Positions 30,006 through 43,521 are shown, numbered from the stretch's first letter. The stretch is 64,000 nt of DNA from Utricularia gibba (GCA_002189035.1 NEEC01000017.1:620001-684000), one strand, 5' to 3'. The notes: generated from the letters alone by a model not told the origin. Made by a program: numbers and translations.

Positions 30006-31309
30006 TGTGAATCACTGGCATGGCGTATTTTTTAGTATAACATTGCAATTGACATTTTTTTAGGGGGGAGAAAACAAAATTCTACATATTTATAAATCAT
30101 AAACCTTATCTTATAATGTTAATAACTCTATTATATCACATTTTCAATATTAGGGGTGTTTTGTATAATTTATAATTAACTTAACCAAATTATAAGTAGT
30201 CAACTTATTAAATGAGTGTTTTTTTAACTTATAAATTATGATTTATAAGTTACTTATAAGTAGTATTTTAAAAGTAGTTGTATAGTTACTTAATTATAAC
30301 TTAAATAAAAAAAATTATGTGAAATTACTTATATACCTTTATATTGAAATATAAAATGAGTTTACTTCATCGTGATATTTCTTTTATGGATCTTTATCTG
30401 AGGTTTTGTGATGAGTTTATAGTTTATATTTTCGTGAGAGATTATGAATGTGATATTTGACTATATGAAATAAGTGTTTATTAATGTGAAACTTGTTTGA
30501 AATATGTGTTTATTTATACATCAAATTTAGTATCATTTTTTATTTGGAGATAATTTTAGCATTTAAGTTTTGTATTAGAACATAATGTCAAATTGATTTA
30601 TTATCATTGGTAAGTGTTATTTATGAAAATTTTGTATTAAAGTATAATATCTAATTACTTTGTTTTTACCTTTGCATCTCAAGATGAATCTTTTTTTTTT
30701 GTTATGGGTCAAAACTTACACTTATGTTTCATCATGTTTTTTTCTTCTAAACACATAATCTTGAGCATGTTATTTTCTATTTCTGATATTTGTTTAATGT
30801 TGGGAGCAAATGATCCAGGGCGTGGCTTTTTTTTTTCACAAATCTGATTTTTCCTTGGTGTTGTGTACATTATCTATGCAAGGAGATGGACTCTTAACTG
30901 ATGTGGGTCAGATTTTTTTTCACAAATCTGATGCATACTTTTCTTCTTTCTTACTTTTGCTGCTGTAATTGAATATTTTGGGTAACTAGTTTTCTAAAAA
31001 GTTGTGATCCTTTATGCTTTCCTAGTATATATGTGATTTAATAATACTATTGACTTGTTTTGTTATATACATTTATCTAAATCTTCTATATTTTTGTGAT
31101 TATTGTGTATGAAATGCAACCATTTGTAGGTTAACGAAGATCTCTCAAATCTTTTTTTGTTTTGATATATACTAAATGCAAAAAAATTAATTTTTATATG
31201 TGTAATTTTGTTATTAAAAATTTATTTGAAATGGTATTAGATGTTTATAATTAAATGATGTATGAACGATTTTTGAAAACGGGAACACATGGATAAACAA
31301 GGACTATCT

Positions 31310-31620
31310 TCACCTACCTCTAATGATGCTTGGGACGAAAATGCTACTCATATATTTTAGAAGCTTATCCACATCAAGTTTATGCAAACAATATGCTTGT
31401 AACATGTTTCAATTCTCAAGGGTGGCATGGGATTTTGAAAGAGTTCAATGAAAGGACAGGGTGTCGTTATGTGATAAAACAGTTGAAGAATAAATTCAAT
31501 ATAATGAAAAAAGATTGGTCTATATGGATTAGGCTTCAAAAAAACAACTGGAAGTGGTTGGGATGACAACTTGGGAATAATAACTGGAACAGATGAATGG
31601 TGGTCAAGAATGATTAAGGT
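31310..31620 (+). pseudogene. MYB/SANT-like protein of the Harbinger element, frameshifted
   Basis: The middle frame reads YANNMLVTCFNSQGWHGILK, EFNERTGCRYVIKQLKNKF and KKDWSIWIRLQKN, which fits the Myb_DNA-bind_3 domain of PIF/Harbinger partner proteins (GW, FNERTG, QLKNK, KKDW). The expected WDENATHIF before it and GSGWDDNLGIITGTDEWWSR after it lie in other frames, so there are at least two frameshifts, one beside an A run. Confidence 0.7.
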
Positions 31621-31740
31621 GATTTTTTGTTATATTTACACTTATATTAAGCTTGTGCAAATATGACTTCTGAATTTATTGTCTCAACGAGTGATATGTT
31701 GACTCTCCCTGCAAAAATAAGAAATAATTTTTGATTTTGG

Positions 31741-32406
31741 CCTTATTTTCAAAATGCGGTTGGTGCCATTGATAGTGCTCATATTCTTGCAATAATTAGA
31801 AAAGAAAATAGACGTCCGTTTTTTGGTTGATACCATGAAGCCACATAGAATATTTTGACAATATGTGACTTCTATATGTTGTTCATCTTTGTAGCTTCAA
31901 GATATGAAAGACAAATGCATGATAGTTCAATATTATCACGGGTTATGCACTCACTTGAAAATAAGTTTCCATTGCCACCACCGGGTAAGTATTACCTTGC
32001 GGATTTCTGGGTATATGAATATTACATTTTTTTGACACCACATAGAGGTCAAATGTATCATTTGAAAGAGTTTCGTACTAATCCACGGGTTAGAAATTCT
32101 ACAAAGATGTACAATTATCGATACTCTTCACTATGTTCTGTGATTGAGTGGTATTTTGGAGTATGGAAGGCAAAATTTGACATGGTTAACATACTTCCTT
32201 GGGGATTTTCATGGAAAGATCAAGTGCTTATTGTACCAGCAACAATAACAATTTGTAATTTTATCAAGAAAGTTAATGCAAATGTTCCGAATTTATTACG
32301 TTTTGAAGCTGATAATTGGACTCTACCATATAATCCTCAAACAGCTCTACCAGCAGCAAAAGCTTTTGCATCTTCAACTCAATATGTGCATCAATTAGTA
32401 GAATGA
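31741..32406 (+). pseudogene. PIF/Harbinger DDE transposase, inactivated
   Basis: One frame runs from AVGAIDSAHI (first catalytic Asp) through MHDSSIL (second Asp) to VIEWYFGVWKAKF (Glu), with PPPGKYYLADFW and PHRGQMYHLKEFR in between: the order and motifs of DDE_Tnp_4 nucleases. The usual AIDGTH is AIDSAH. Two in-frame stops interrupt it, TGA near 31828 and TAG near 31846, consistent with CGA-to-TGA and CAG-to-TAG changes. The N-terminal part is not recognisable. Confidence 0.78.
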
Positions 32407-32769
32407 ATTAAAAATGTCTCCTAATATCAACTTTAGTTTATCTTTTATTATTTTCAGAGTTTATGTAATTCAATCTATCGTTTATTATGCATGTTATTAG
32501 GATTGAATAAGATTTGTATTGATATTTTTATAATTATATAGAAATAATAAATATAAGTTATATTATTAAAAACATTTAAATGAACATAAGGGTATTTTAG
32601 ATTTTGATTTACAAATTTTGAAAGTTATGTCAAACAATTTTAACTTTTACTTATAACTTTTATAAATAAGTTAAAACAAATATCTCCTACTTATTTTTTA
32701 ATTTAAGTTTAACTTATAGTTATTACTACTTATAAGTTAATTTATTACAAATAATGTAAAATACTCTCA

Positions 32770-33937
32770 TTATTTTATGATGATAATAGGGTTTTAATCA
32801 ATTATCCGGTTTTTAAGTTTTAATTTGTGATATATTTATTAATATAAAATAATTTTAAAAAATTAGCTGACATAATTTTCAAACGAATTATTTTTAAATT
32901 TGAAAAGTACATATAGCTTATTGATTTAATAATAAAATAATATTACTCAAAATTATACTTGATTGGAAAATTTTTGACAACATACCAGTAGATAGGAGAT
33001 GCAGCCTGTCATATTTCTACTACAAGTGCAACATTCGTGTCCTGCTGCCTTTTGTCATCAAGCTTGAAGAAGCTTCGCCGGCGCCCATTAGCGCCACCTC
33101 TTACTATTTGTGGATATCGCACTGTTTGCCGGACTTTCATTCCACGTTGCTGATTTCGCGCGGTATTTCGTGTTTTGTCTTATCTAAGGGTTAGTGATTG
33201 CTGTCGCTTGATTATGGATTGTTTCTTGCAATGTTAGTCCGTGTGAAGGTTCAATTTTGCTTTTCGGGTCGTAATTTGTTGCAGAATGAAAGTTCGCCCA
33301 ATTTGATTGAAGCCCTAGAACGTTCAGGGTTATCTTGTCTTGGGCCTACACAATTTTGTATGTTCGATTTGGATCATGTGTTTCTGGACATTCTATCATC
33401 TGTGTAGTTCATTACTGTCTTGTACTCAAAGTGAGTTTCTATCAAGGCTGTAAGCTTGTTGTGCTGATCCTCTTGTAGTACATTAAGTGTGGTGGGTGGG
33501 GTATTAGGATTCCTTGCGCACTTGGAAAGTACATTCCAGGAATCAGTGCAGTGGAATGTAGTTTTTTTGGGTTTTCTGGTTGAGCTTTTATTTTTTCAAT
33601 GCTTTGATTCCTTGGATATGAGATTCGATTCTTGGATTATTGAATTTCATCTTCGATTTGGATAAGCTAAGCTTTGACGAATCAATAGTCCTTTGTATGT
33701 ATGGGATATGCACTTGTTTTCGTTTAGTTGTATGCGGCCTTCTCACTTATTTTCTTTCGGTTCAAGTTTTTATCGGCCATGCTTTACAGGTACCCTGACC
33801 ATGTTTGCATGATGATTGTATTTATGGATGCTGGCAACTTAAGGCAACATTAGGTCGATTCCTGATGGGTTTTTCATCTACGTGGTGTAGTTCGGCTTTT
33901 AGTTTATCATCTGCATGCCTTTGCCACTAAAGTCAGA
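32770..33937. other. spacer and 5' leader of the HAC gene
   Basis: The first 230 bases are AT-rich. From about 33,000 the composition changes and probably contains noncoding first exon(s) and a 5' intron of HAC, as is common in this family. No coding sequence is recognised. Confidence 0.45.
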
Positions 33938-36900
33938 ATGAATCTGCAAAGTCATCTTTCGGGGCAGTTATCTGGACCAGTGCCAAATCAAGCTGGTACA
34001 ATTCTGCCTGGTCTATCACCACAAGCGGGAAATGCTGCATCTAGCCAGATGCAGAATCCTAGCATGTATTGCAACGTTCCAAATATGGATCCAGAATATG
34101 CAGATCATCGTGTGTTTATGAGGGAAAAAATGTAAGACCTTGAATATGTTAAGAGCTTTCTTTCTTTTCATTGATCAATTATCATTCATTTTCTAATATT
34201 GCTGTTTTCAGGCCATAGCTGGTATTATGTCCGTGTGGTATCGCATTTTTAGTTGCATAAATACTAAGTTTGTTAAGCTGTAAACTTCATTTTTTTTTTC
34301 GCAGTTGGGAATGCATCGTGCATGGGAATCAACAATCTCGTGAGTGGCCAGAAAAAAAACTCTTTGATCTAGTGAAACGTTTAGAAGAAGGTTTATTAAA
34401 GAGTGCCAGGACAACAGTGCGTTAAATATTCTTATTGATGCCATTGCTTTTAAAAATTTTTCTTTTGCTACTACAATTTTTTAGTATTGATTAAATCCAT
34501 AGGTATAATCTGTATTCTTTTTTCCTCAGGAAGAATATCTGAATCAAGCAACTTTGAAAAGTCGTCTGCATGCTTTGTGCAAGCGGCCAGTGAACAATCA
34601 GAACCAGCACTTTGCTCAGCCTAGTTCTTCTCCTTCTATGGGTGCGATGATACCAACTCCAGGTTTGCAACAGACAGCAAATCTGACTGCCACTGGGTCT
34701 CATTCTATGGATAATTCCCATGCCCTTAGCACTAGTTCCAATTCAATGGCATTTTCTGCAAACAGTTATGGGAATGGGAATTTCTTGCCATCTGGAAATG
34801 GGCCTTCTACCAAAGTGCACACGGGTACTTCCATGGGTATGCATAAAATGACGACTCAAATGATCCCCACTCCTGGATTTAATAGCTCTGACAACAATAG
34901 CCTAAACTGCAATCCTAACAGCCAAGGGGACATGGAGTCACGCAATATTGCTAGCTCATTTCCTGCTGTTGAATCTTTGCCTACAACCATGCAGCCAAAG
35001 CAACCGAGTCAAAACAATCGCATTTTACAAAATACCCATGGTGGATTCAGGTCTACGTTGCAGCAGAAATCATATGGGTTATCAAGTGGCCCACTAAATG
35101 GAGCACTGGGGATGCTGGGTAGCAGTATGCCCACGATGACTGGTCCAGGAGACAATGAGAGCCATTTGCCAGGATCAATATATGGAAATTCCACCCAATC
35201 ATTTCATCAGCGTTTCGATCAACATCAGCATGCTGAAATGCTGGGTACTTTTCTTTCTTTGTTAGGTTGTTCAGTTGCTTACGTTCATGGATACATTTAG
35301 TTTCAAATTTTGACAGCATGCATTTTTTGATTTCTTTCTCCTTTTTCCTTTTTTTTTTCTGCATTCTGCATTCAGGTGGAGGAGTTGGAATAGGTGTTGC
35401 TGATGTTTCAGCTTCTGGTAACTTCTATCCTCCGGCTTCATCAGTTGGATCAATGGTGAACAATCAAAGCTTGAATTCCAAGTCTATTCAACCAATCACT
35501 AATCAGTCAAGTGGGCAACAAATAACTTCATTGAGGCCTCAGTCAGTTGATCAAACGCAGTTTCCTGTTTCTGAAAATCCAGTAGCACCCCATCAGCTTC
35601 AAAAATTTCCACATTCTTCTCACCATTTTCAACGGCAGCAGATTGTACAACAGCAGGCGCAACAGAGACAGTTAACTCAAAATCAGAATTTGATAAAGAA
35701 TGGCGCCTTAAGTCAATCTCAGTTATCATCCACATCCAATCTATTGTCACGGCCAAAGCTGGGACATGTGATGGAAAATTCCAACAAAGAGCTGCAGCCA
35801 CGCCTATCTCAACAGATGCAGCTTTCTGATGTTCAGAGTCAGTTCCAAAGTAACTCCATTGAAGACCATTCTAGATCTACTCAGTTGCTGTCCCATCTAA
35901 GTGCTGGTCAAGGTGCTGGCTCGGCACTTACTCAGACTTCTGATCTGATGGCACAAGTTATGAATCCGCAACAGCTAGTATCTAATCCGCAGAATGATTT
36001 TGGTCGTCTTTCTGGTGGTGTACAATGGTCCCAAGATGTTTCTCACGCACAAGGGCGGCTTTCACATGATCAAAATGTGGGCAGTGGATTCCATCAGAGA
36101 CTTGGTGGTCAAGATGCAATGCAACTGAATAATTTATCCTCCGAGGAATCTAAAATTGGTCGGTCTGACTCTTCACAACTTGTTGTGCCTCCAAACTCCA
36201 CCCACCATCTTGGGGGGTCAAAAAAGCTTAATCAGGAACAGCAATACAGAAATCAACAGAAATGGCTACTGTTTCTGCGACATGCACGGAAATGTCCTGC
36301 TCCAGAAGGGAGATGCAAAGAGGCTAACTGCACAACAGTTCAGAAACTTTTGAAACATGTAGAGCACTGCAATGCATTTCAGTGCACCTATCCTCGTTGT
36401 AGTAGGACTCGAGTGTTAATCAATCATCATAGGTTCTGCCGTGATTCAAGTTGTCCTGTTTGCATCCCAGTGAAGAATTTTTTGCAGAAGACTCATTTAA
36501 AGGCACTTGGTCGTTCTGATATGATATCCAGATTGCCTAGTTCTGCCATTGATGGCTGGGAATCGTTTGAGGCTAACGACGGTGTAGGTCGGACAACTTG
36601 TAATAAAAATCCAGTGACTGTAGAGACGCAAGAAGATCTGCAACCTTTTATCAAACGCTTGAAAATTGAACCACCCCACCAGTCCCTTAATGCTGAAGGC
36701 AACTCTTCCATTAGACTGGCTTCTGCTGAAGGTGTAGCCCCTACACAGGATACGCAGCATTCTGAGCAGCATCATGGCACTCTGATTCCTGTAAAGTCTG
36801 AAAACACTGAAGTAAAAAGGGAAGCTAGAGGAATTCTTGTTCAACCAACTTTGAAGATGGTTGACATGAAAAGAGCCAAGAATGAAGATGCCAGTATTGT

Positions 36901-39900
36901 GAAGTTGGAAGGTGATTCTGGTTTGACGACCATCCCCTCTGTTTCGGGTATACTGGAAATCAATAAGAGTGGAAAGGATTTAGCGCAGGCTAAAATGGGA
37001 GGCACACCATTACCCCTTGAGAATACATCCAAGTCTGGGAAGCCAAAAATAAAAGGCGTCTCATTAACAGAGTTATTTACCCCTGAACAAGTGAGACAGC
37101 ATATTACGGGTCTCAGACAGTGGGTTGGGCAGGTTAGCCATTCACTTCTGTTCTTTTTCGCACATTCTACATGAAAACCGTTGTCCTGGAGTCAATGAAT
37201 GTTATATTCCTTGCAATCGTATTTCTGCAAGCATAAGTTTTTTATGTGAACACATGCAAATTTCATGACAAGGCTAAGCATTCTTTTTCTTGTTCACCTC
37301 TAGATTCAACTTTCTTTCCGATAGATGGAATCGGTAGGTCACATCCTGTATGTCCGTGTTTGTTAAACCTTGAGCCTGATGAATGCCCATCATTTGATTT
37401 ATTCATTTGTCTGAAATATGCCTTCTGCGTTTTCCATGCAGAGTAAAGTAAAGGCAGAAAAGAATCAAGCCATGGAGCATTCAATGAGTGAAAATTCTTG
37501 TCAGTTATGTGCTGTTGAAAAGCTCAGTTTTGAACCACCCCCTATTTATTGTACACCTTGCGGTGCTCGCATAAAAAGGAATGCTATGTATTATACATTT
37601 GGCGCTGGTGAAACTCGCCATTATCTTTGCATTCCCTGCTACAATGAAACCCGTGGAGACAGCATCCTAGTGGATGGAACTTCTATTCCAAAAGTGAGAC
37701 TAGAGAAGAAGAAAAATGATGAAGAAACTGAAGAATGGGTATGTCGGGCTTAATTTTCTCTAAACATTGTGTTAAAATTTTGTTTTCTGAGGTCCTGGAT
37801 ACGTATCTTCTGTTTGCAGTGGGTTCAATGTGACAAATGTGAGGCCTGGCAACATCAAATATGTGCATTGTTCAATGGTAGAAGAAATGATGGTGGACAA
37901 GCTGAGTACACTTGTCCAAATTGTTACATACAAGAGGTTGAGAGAGGAGAACGGATGCCTTTACCTCAAAGTGCTGTTCTAGGAGCAAAAGATTTGCCCA
38001 GAACAATACTGAGTGACCATATGGAGGAACGGCTATTTTCAAAGTTGAAGCAAGAAAGGCTGGACAGGGCAAGGGTTCTGGGAAAAAGTTATGATGAGGT
38101 ATTCCAGTGACATCCCTCATGTCTGAGTTATCACTGTTGGATCGTTTTTTGGGTATCTTACTGGAAAGTCATCCTTGCAGATTCCCGGGCAGAGTCGCTT
38201 GTTATTAGAGTGGTTTCTTCTGTGGACAAGAAATTGGAAGTCAAGCCACGCTTTCTTGAAATTTTCCAATCAGAAAACTATCCTGTAGAGTTTCCGTACA
38301 AGTCCAAGGTACATTTCTGGTGCTGAGTTGTTGGAAAATGCCGAATGTAGGAAGTTCATTAACTTTTTTGCCGTGCTTTCTTGTATTCTGTAATAATCAG
38401 CAAAATTTGGCAGAACATAAAGTCCCCTTCTTGGTTTTTGGATTAGTATGAAGGCTATCCATTTTTTTGAGATTCTGTTTGGAAGCTTTAATTCTTGAGC
38501 TGTAAATTCTATCATATTCCACCCCCGACCCACTCTAATCAATATATTCTTCCTTTTTTGTTATAGTTCTGCCTGATGCCATATGATAACCTTGTCATTG
38601 TGCTTAATATTGCTTTCTCGCATTTTCCAGGTTATTTTATTATTTCAAAAAATTGAAGGAGTTGAAGTATGCCTATTTGGCATGTATGTCCAAGAATTCG
38701 GATCTGAATGCCCACAACCAAATCATCGTCGGGTATACCTCTCTTACCTGGACTCGGTCAAGTATTTCAGGCCAGAAGTCAAAGCAGTCACAGGAGAGGC
38801 TCTTCGGACATTTGTATATCATGAGATCCTGGCAAGTTTATTAGTCCTTGCTCTTCTTCCTTCAAACATTTATTGTCATTTGTTATGTGGTATTATTGTG
38901 TATTTTCTCCTGCAGATAGGATACTTAGAATATTGCAAATTGCGTGGCTTCACAAGCTGCTATATATGGGCCTGCCCTCCATTGAAGGGAGAAGATTACA
39001 TTTTGTACTGTCACCCAGAAATTCAGAAGACACCTAAATCAGATAAGCTTCGGGAATGGTAATTGGGATATATGCTGGTTGATATATCCAATACCTTTGG
39101 GAATTCACACTTAGTATGGCGCATCATACTAATTGAATTTCACATTTTCAGGTACTTGTCCATGCTAAGGAAGGCTGGGAAAGAGAATATTGTCGTTGAT
39201 CTTACCAATCTGTACGACCACTTCTTTGTTTGTCTTGGTGAATGCAAGGCGAAGGTAACTGCTTGCAGGTTGCCTTACTTTGATGGAGATTATTGGCCTG
39301 GTGCTGCAGAAGACATGATCTATCAATTGCAACAAGAAGATGATGGGAAGAAACAAAATAAAAAGGGAACCATAAAGAAAACCATTACCAAGAGAGCTCT
39401 CAAGGCATCTGGTCAAACCGATCTATCTGGAAATGCATCAAAAGATCTGCTATTAATGCATAAAGTAACGTTTCTATCAATTTTTGGGTTATCATGTTCT
39501 ACGTTATATTCACTTTGTGCGTCTCTCTGTGACTACTACTTTTCATTTTGTTTTTTTACAGAGACCCCGTTTTGGTTTTAATCCATTTCTGTATGTACAA
39601 TCTTTTTTCTCCATTAAAAGGTTATTAAGTTTTCCTTGTTTGTGCAGCTTGGTGATACTATTTCTCCCATGAAGGAAGACTTTATCATGGTTCACCTGCA
39701 GCATGCATGCTCGCATTGCTGCATACTAATGGTTTCTGGGAATCGTTGGGCTTGCAAGCAATGCAAGAATTTCCAGCTTTGTGACAAGTAAGGCTTATAT
39801 GGTGGTAGTAGTGTTATTCTTTTAACAAGTGAACACAACATATCTACTTCCATATTCCAGATGCCATGATGTTGAAAGAATGCGTGAAGATAGAGAGAGA

Positions 39901-40912
39901 CATCCAATGAACCTAAAGGAGAAGCACATGCTTTATCCAGTAAGTGCTTTAGATGTCAATGAGTTTAGCTTCTTTTTATGCACATCTGTTACTATGTTTG
40001 AAAAATGGGAATTGCAGATTGAAATCACTGATGTTCCTGAGGACACAAAAGATAAAGATGAGATTCTTGAGAGTGAGTTCTTTGATACCAGACAAGCTTT
40101 CCTTAGTCTTTGCCAAGGCAACCACTACCAGTATGATACTCTTCGCCGAGCCAAACACTCCTCAATGATGGTCCTATATCATCTGCACAACCCCACTGCG
40201 CCTGCTTTTGTGACAACATGCAATGCTTGTCACCTCGACATAGAATCTGGGCAAGGTTGGCGTTGTGAGATATGCCCTGATTATGATGTGTGCAATGCAT
40301 GCTACAAGAAGGATGGTGGGATTGACCATCCCCATAAGTTGACTAATCATCCATCAAATGATCGTGATGCACAAAATCAGGAAGCCAGGCAACTACGTGT
40401 AATGCAGGTAATTTTGGTTGAGATGTTCCATTCATGCAGCACGGTTGGTAGTTGCTGACATGTACATCAAACTGATCTTCTTATCTCTCTTTGCAGCTGA
40501 GAAAAATGCTGGACCTCCTAGTGCATGCAGCACAGTGTCGTTCTCCATCCTGCCAATATCCAAATTGCCGCAAGGTTAAGGGACTCTTTCGCCATGGTTT
40601 TGTGTGCAAGGTTCGTGCTTCTGGAGGGTGTCCTCTGTGCAAGAAAATGTGGTATCTTCTTCAGCTCCATGCCCGAGCTTGCAAAGAATCCGGCTGCAGT
40701 GTTCCACGCTGCAGGTTAGCAAAGCTACACATTCTCCTTTTCTGTTTTCCTGATTCTCAATTTCCCCTTCACATGCCACCGCTCTTGTTCATTCCGTCAG
40801 GGACTTGAAGGTGCACATGAGAAGGCTACAACAACAATCCGATTCCAGGCGAAGAGCTGCAGTGATGGAAATGATGAGGCAACGAGCTGCAGAGGTTGCT
40901 AGCAATTCTTGA
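33938..40912 (+). CDS. HAC1: p300/CBP-type histone acetyltransferase HAC, one base missing
   Basis: The gene has about 15 coding exons and a product of about 1,690 residues. It acetylates histones in the nucleus as a transcriptional coactivator, affecting flowering and hormone responses. In order: a KIX-like N-terminus (MREKIWECI); a long Gln/Ser/Asn-rich region; TAZ1 ([20 protein letters not shown] onward); a PHD-like Cys-rich block ([25 protein letters not shown]). The KAT11 domain follows ([64 protein letters not shown]), then two ZZ fingers ([24 protein letters not shown]), TAZ2 ([17 protein letters not shown]) and the end AAEVASNS. The exon starting at 38181 opens out of frame: conserved [12 protein letters not shown] needs four G where 38187-38189 has three. 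Neighbouring exons are in phase, so the gene otherwise looks functional. Confidence 0.93.
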
Positions 40913-41549
40913 CGATGTAGATAGGCACAGCTTCCTTGTTGCATAAATACACCTGAAGATCAGGGCATCATTGCCACTCTATGCCCGTCCGCCGATGTAT
41001 GCATCATACCTGGATCAGGACCTGCACCGCTCCGGTGGTGAAGTATCCCACGTCCGGTGCCATGTGCCCCAGATAGAAGCCGATTCTTTTTCCATTGGTT
41101 TGTTCAACATAAAATCCGTTAGCTAGGCCAGAGGTGGCCTTGGCCATTGCATGAGAGTTGTGGGAAGATGAAGGAAGCATTAGCCACAGCTTCTGGTGTT
41201 GTAACTGAAAGGAACAACCATACGATACGCGCATGTGTATCCAATTTTGTTCTAGTGGCAGTCATCTCTTCATCATCCTGCACAGGGATGAGAATTGTTT
41301 ATCAGTGATGGATATGCTCCATGGCATGGCAGTTGAGTTTTACTACTGTCATTCAATTTGATGTCAGAATGCATTGGAGAAGCCCGCAGACAATAAGCAA
41401 CGGCCTGAATAGAGAAACAGCAGTTATCAGTTATCTAACACCTGCACGCTTTCCGTTGCGTGCACTCGCCAGTGCAATGAATGCCGCCGGCAACACCGGT
41501 GCTTTACTATTAACTGGAGCGGAAAAGGGAGAGAAGTGCACGGGGCAAA
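40913..41549. other. HAC 3' UTR and LRR gene promoter
   Basis: This should hold the HAC 3' UTR and the upstream region of the LRR gene. A 76-codon minus frame (41004-41234) was seen but shows no known motif and overlaps the UTR. Confidence 0.4.
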
Positions 41550-42794
41550 ATGAGGATACTTGGGCGTGCACTTCTTCTTCTTCTTCTCTGTTTTCTCTGC
41601 GCTGCTTCCTCGCGAATTCATCCCAGAGATATGGCTGCGCTTCGTGAAATCAGATCCTCACTCGCTGACATGGATACTCGCGGCGGCTTCTTCTCCACAT
41701 GGAACTTCTCGGCTGGCGTGGATCCCTGCTCTTCATTCGCCGGAGTCACCTGCGACGCCTCCCGTGTCACCGTTCTGTCCCTGGGAACTGGGCTATCGGC
41801 TTCCCCAGGTCTCGTTGGGGAGCTTTCTCCGGCTATTTCACAGCTAACCCATCTCACCCAACTCATCCTATTCGCCGGCGACGTCACTGGAGCAATTCCA
41901 GCTAAGCTCGGTGCGCTTCGTAACCTCAGGATACTTTCTCTTACGGGTAACAGGTTGACGGGAGAAATCCCGGTTCAAATCTTTGGCTTGGCGAATCTAC
42001 ACACTCTTGATCTCAGCCACAACCACCTTACTGGTACTCTTCCGCCGGCATTTCCGGTGTTGGGCCAGCTCAGAGTACTTGTCTTGGCGGCGAACAGGAT
42101 CAGCGGAGAAATGCCGCTTTTCTTGCCTAATCAGATTCTCCACCTCGATCTCAGCAACAACAATTTGTCCGGGACGCTGCCTCTGGGAATGCCCACGTCT
42201 CTCCGGTATCTGTCGACGGCGAACAACCAAATGTCAGGGAATCTCAAAGGCCTGGATCCACTTTCCGATTTGGAGTATCTAGACCTCAGCAGCAACCAAT
42301 TCAGCGGGATCCTACCGGAGACGCTCTTCTGCAGAAGCATCACATCGGTGCGTCTCCAACGAAACAATTTGACCGGCGGAATCCCCAATTCGCCACCCTG
42401 CCCAAAATCGAAAGGATCGGCAGTTGACCTAAGTCATAACCTCCTCGAGGGAGAATTAACCACCGCATTAATCGGAGTCGAGGCTCTGTTCCTGAACCAC
42501 AACCGTCTCGTCGGTGCGGTTCCGAAGGAGTACGTGGAAAGCGTAAAAACCGGCACCATGAAAACCCTGTATCTACAGCACAACTACTTAACCGAGTTCC
42601 CGATGGAAGCCGGAGCAGCGCTGCCGGAAACTGCAGCAGTGTGCGCGTCTTTCAATTGCATGAAGTCGCCCCCATCGGGACTCTCTGGATGCCCCGCCAG
42701 AACCGCCGATCAGCTCTCTAGACCTCCGGGGCAGTGCTCTACCGCCCACGGCGGCAGCCGCTCCGACCCCTCTTCCGCGAAATATTTACCCTGA
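41550..42794 (+). CDS. secreted leucine-rich repeat protein without kinase
   Basis: The intronless gene encodes 414 residues. The signal peptide (ALLLLLLCFLCAASS) is followed by an LRRNT-like cap (WNFSAGVDPCSSFAGVTC) and about ten plant-type LRRs of the LxxLxLxxNxLxGxIP class (LTQLILFAGDVTGAIPAKLG, LHTLDLSHNHLTGTLPP). A C-terminal cap holds paired Cys (CASFNC, GCPAR, PPGQC). There is no clear transmembrane helix and no kinase. This is the extracellular LRR family found in many plants (At1g33590-like, and with Cys pattern reminiscent of polygalacturonase-inhibitor-type caps). The ligand is unknown. GC-rich codon use differs from the neighbouring HAC gene but is typical of intronless LRR genes. 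Confidence 0.82.
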   Translation: MRILGRALLLLLLCFLCAASSRIHPRDMAALREIRSSLADMDTRGGFFSTWNFSAGVDPCSSFAGVTCDASRVTVLSLGTGLSASPGLVGELSPAISQLTHLTQLILFAGDVTGAIPAKLGALRNLRILSLTGNRLTGEIPVQIFGLANLHTLDLSHNHLTGTLPPAFPVLGQLRVLVLAANRISGEMPLFLPNQILHLDLSNNNLSGTLPLGMPTSLRYLSTANNQMSGNLKGLDPLSDLEYLDLSSNQFSGILPETLFCRSITSVRLQRNNLTGGIPNSPPCPKSKGSAVDLSHNLLEGELTTALIGVEALFLNHNRLVGAVPKEYVESVKTGTMKTLYLQHNYLTEFPMEAGAALPETAAVCASFNCMKSPPSGLSGCPARTADQLSRPPGQCSTAHGGSRSDPSSAKYLP

Positions 42795-43521
42795 TTGGTG
42801 CTAATTTTTACTTATTTTCAGAAAGGCGCACAGTTAAATTCGCTTCTACCAACTGTAGAAATTTCAAATTCATAGTGAAAAATCGCAGCACCACATCCCT
42901 TGCGTCATACTACACTGAACAAAGAAGAAGCAGACCCCCCGGGGACGCGCTTCTTGTCTCCCGGTGTCGACGGTAATCGCCGCAGGGCCCAGGGTATAAC
43001 ACAGCGAGCCGATCTCGATCGATCGAAATGGGGTGATGATCACTGGGAGCCCTCCAGCTGCTCGACGAAAGTACCGAGTGTTCATTTTCATGCCCACTTT
43101 GGTACGGAAGCTTTCATTATTGATTGGGAAGATTGGTAACAATCATTGAATGCAGTAAGTAGCATGATGGAGAGGAGAGAAGAGGAGGGAGGGCCTGGTT
43201 CTGCCCCCACAACCCTTGAGATGTCACACAAAGGACACCTATTGTCTTTGCATTGAACCATCTTCCTGCCAGTGCCAGATGATGCCATCTCCTCCTTCCA
43301 AAACTGTGGCTTTTTTACTTCAACTTGGCCTTTCTTCCCATATTAGTACCTGAACTGAGACTGCTGTGGGAGGAAGAAGGCATGTGTATGTTAAAGCAGC
43401 CCCTTGAGTAAATTGAGAGAGCCGTTGGCGCCTCTAACGGCTACTTGCTCTCTCTGGACTGGCCTGGCCTGCTCATGAAATTTAAAGCAGAAGCGATTCC
43501 TCAAACTGATGATACCTTGCT
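42795..43521. other. spacer between LRR and small basic protein genes
   Basis: No gene was recognised. The minus-strand frame at 43088-43288 contains a CPLCDI motif but no other support. The last 100 bases probably form the leader of the next gene. Confidence 0.4.

Larger units (their letters stand above)
30153..32769 (+). mobile_element. degenerate PIF/Harbinger DNA transposon
   Basis: The element is about 2.6 kb, flanked by TTA at 30150-30152 and again at 32770-32772, the 3-bp duplication typical of PIF/Harbinger. The ends are imperfect inverted copies (left GGGGTGTTTTGTATAATTT; right, other strand, GAGAGTATTTTACATTATTT), differing mostly by G/A and C/T changes. Both subterminal regions repeat ACTTATAAGTA-like words. 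Inside are the two genes expected of this superfamily: a MYB/SANT-like DNA-binding protein and a DDE transposase. Both are broken, so the copy is non-autonomous. It lies between gene remnants and the HAC gene. Confidence 0.72.

Noticed and set aside
41004-41234. 76-codon minus-strand open frame next to HAC
   Set aside because: No domain, splice partner or signal is seen, and it overlaps the probable HAC 3' UTR.
43088-43288. Minus-strand frame with CPLCDI as a small zinc-binding protein
   Set aside because: Only one CxxC pair and no conserved context; likely chance.
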